Source: an uncultured Clostridium sp. (lineage in GTDB: Bacteria; Bacillota; Clostridia; Oscillospirales; Acutalibacteraceae). Taken from it: 5,185 bases of DNA. The DNA lies in assembly GCA_934717555.1 (NCBI GenBank), contig CAKUYY010000089.1, forward strand, positions 1-5,185. Direction: 5' to 3'. Under the pieces are notes generated by a model. The model did not search any database and was not told the origin of the DNA. It saw nothing but the letters and a program-made list of their open reading frames with translations. The translations under genes were made by a program, and so were the position numbers. Positions within the stretch are counted from its first letter, which is position 1. The number at the start of each line of letters is the position of its first letter. Below, piece by piece: positions 5,163-5,185 of the stretch.

Positions 5163-5185
5163 CTTTTATCGGCACTATTTAAGAA

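Overview
The window looks like chromosomal DNA from a low-GC, endospore-forming Firmicute, most likely a member of the Clostridia. The support is a clear sigma-G gene with a sigma-F-type promoter, TTG and GTG start codons with strong purine-rich ribosome binding sites, and a LytTR/DUF3021 pair of a kind common in Clostridia. No tRNA, rRNA, insertion sequence, CRISPR array or recognisable riboswitch was seen.

Layout. (1) 1-734, minus strand: sigG, complete at its N-terminus and cut by the window edge about 13-15 residues before its expected end. Its promoter-like sequence lies at 769-798. (2) 735-1000: divergent intergenic region with the sigG promoter, a perfect 12-bp inverted repeat at 809-843, and a leader ahead of the next gene that could fold over the ribosome binding site. 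(3) 1001-1927, plus: a protein with about three S1-type RNA-binding domains, closed by a strong hairpin at 1950-1990. (4) 2038-4101, plus: a probable two-gene operon from a good sigma-A-type promoter, encoding a GT4 glycosyltransferase (2229-3362) and a PlsC-type acyltransferase (about 3340-4044), ending in a hairpin. This pair probably builds or decorates a membrane lipid. (5) 4117-5162, plus: a stand-alone LytTR DNA-binding regulator (4215-4655), followed directly by the broken remains of its usual DUF3021 membrane-protein partner (4665-5110) and a strong terminator.

The most interesting part is the last third. Two near-identical 9-bp elements (4126-4134 and 4147-4155), spaced 21 bp start to start, fit the known LytTR recognition pattern and lie just upstream of the LytTR gene, so autoregulation is likely. 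The DUF3021 partner has at least three apparent single-base deletions and two TAG stops where the family has tryptophan. The regulator therefore appears to survive without its membrane partner.

A second oddity is the acyltransferase. Its reading frame has no ATG, GTG or TTG at the expected N-terminus. One missing G near 3367 would explain this. I did not see a wholly new multi-gene system; the unusual signals are regulatory and degenerative.
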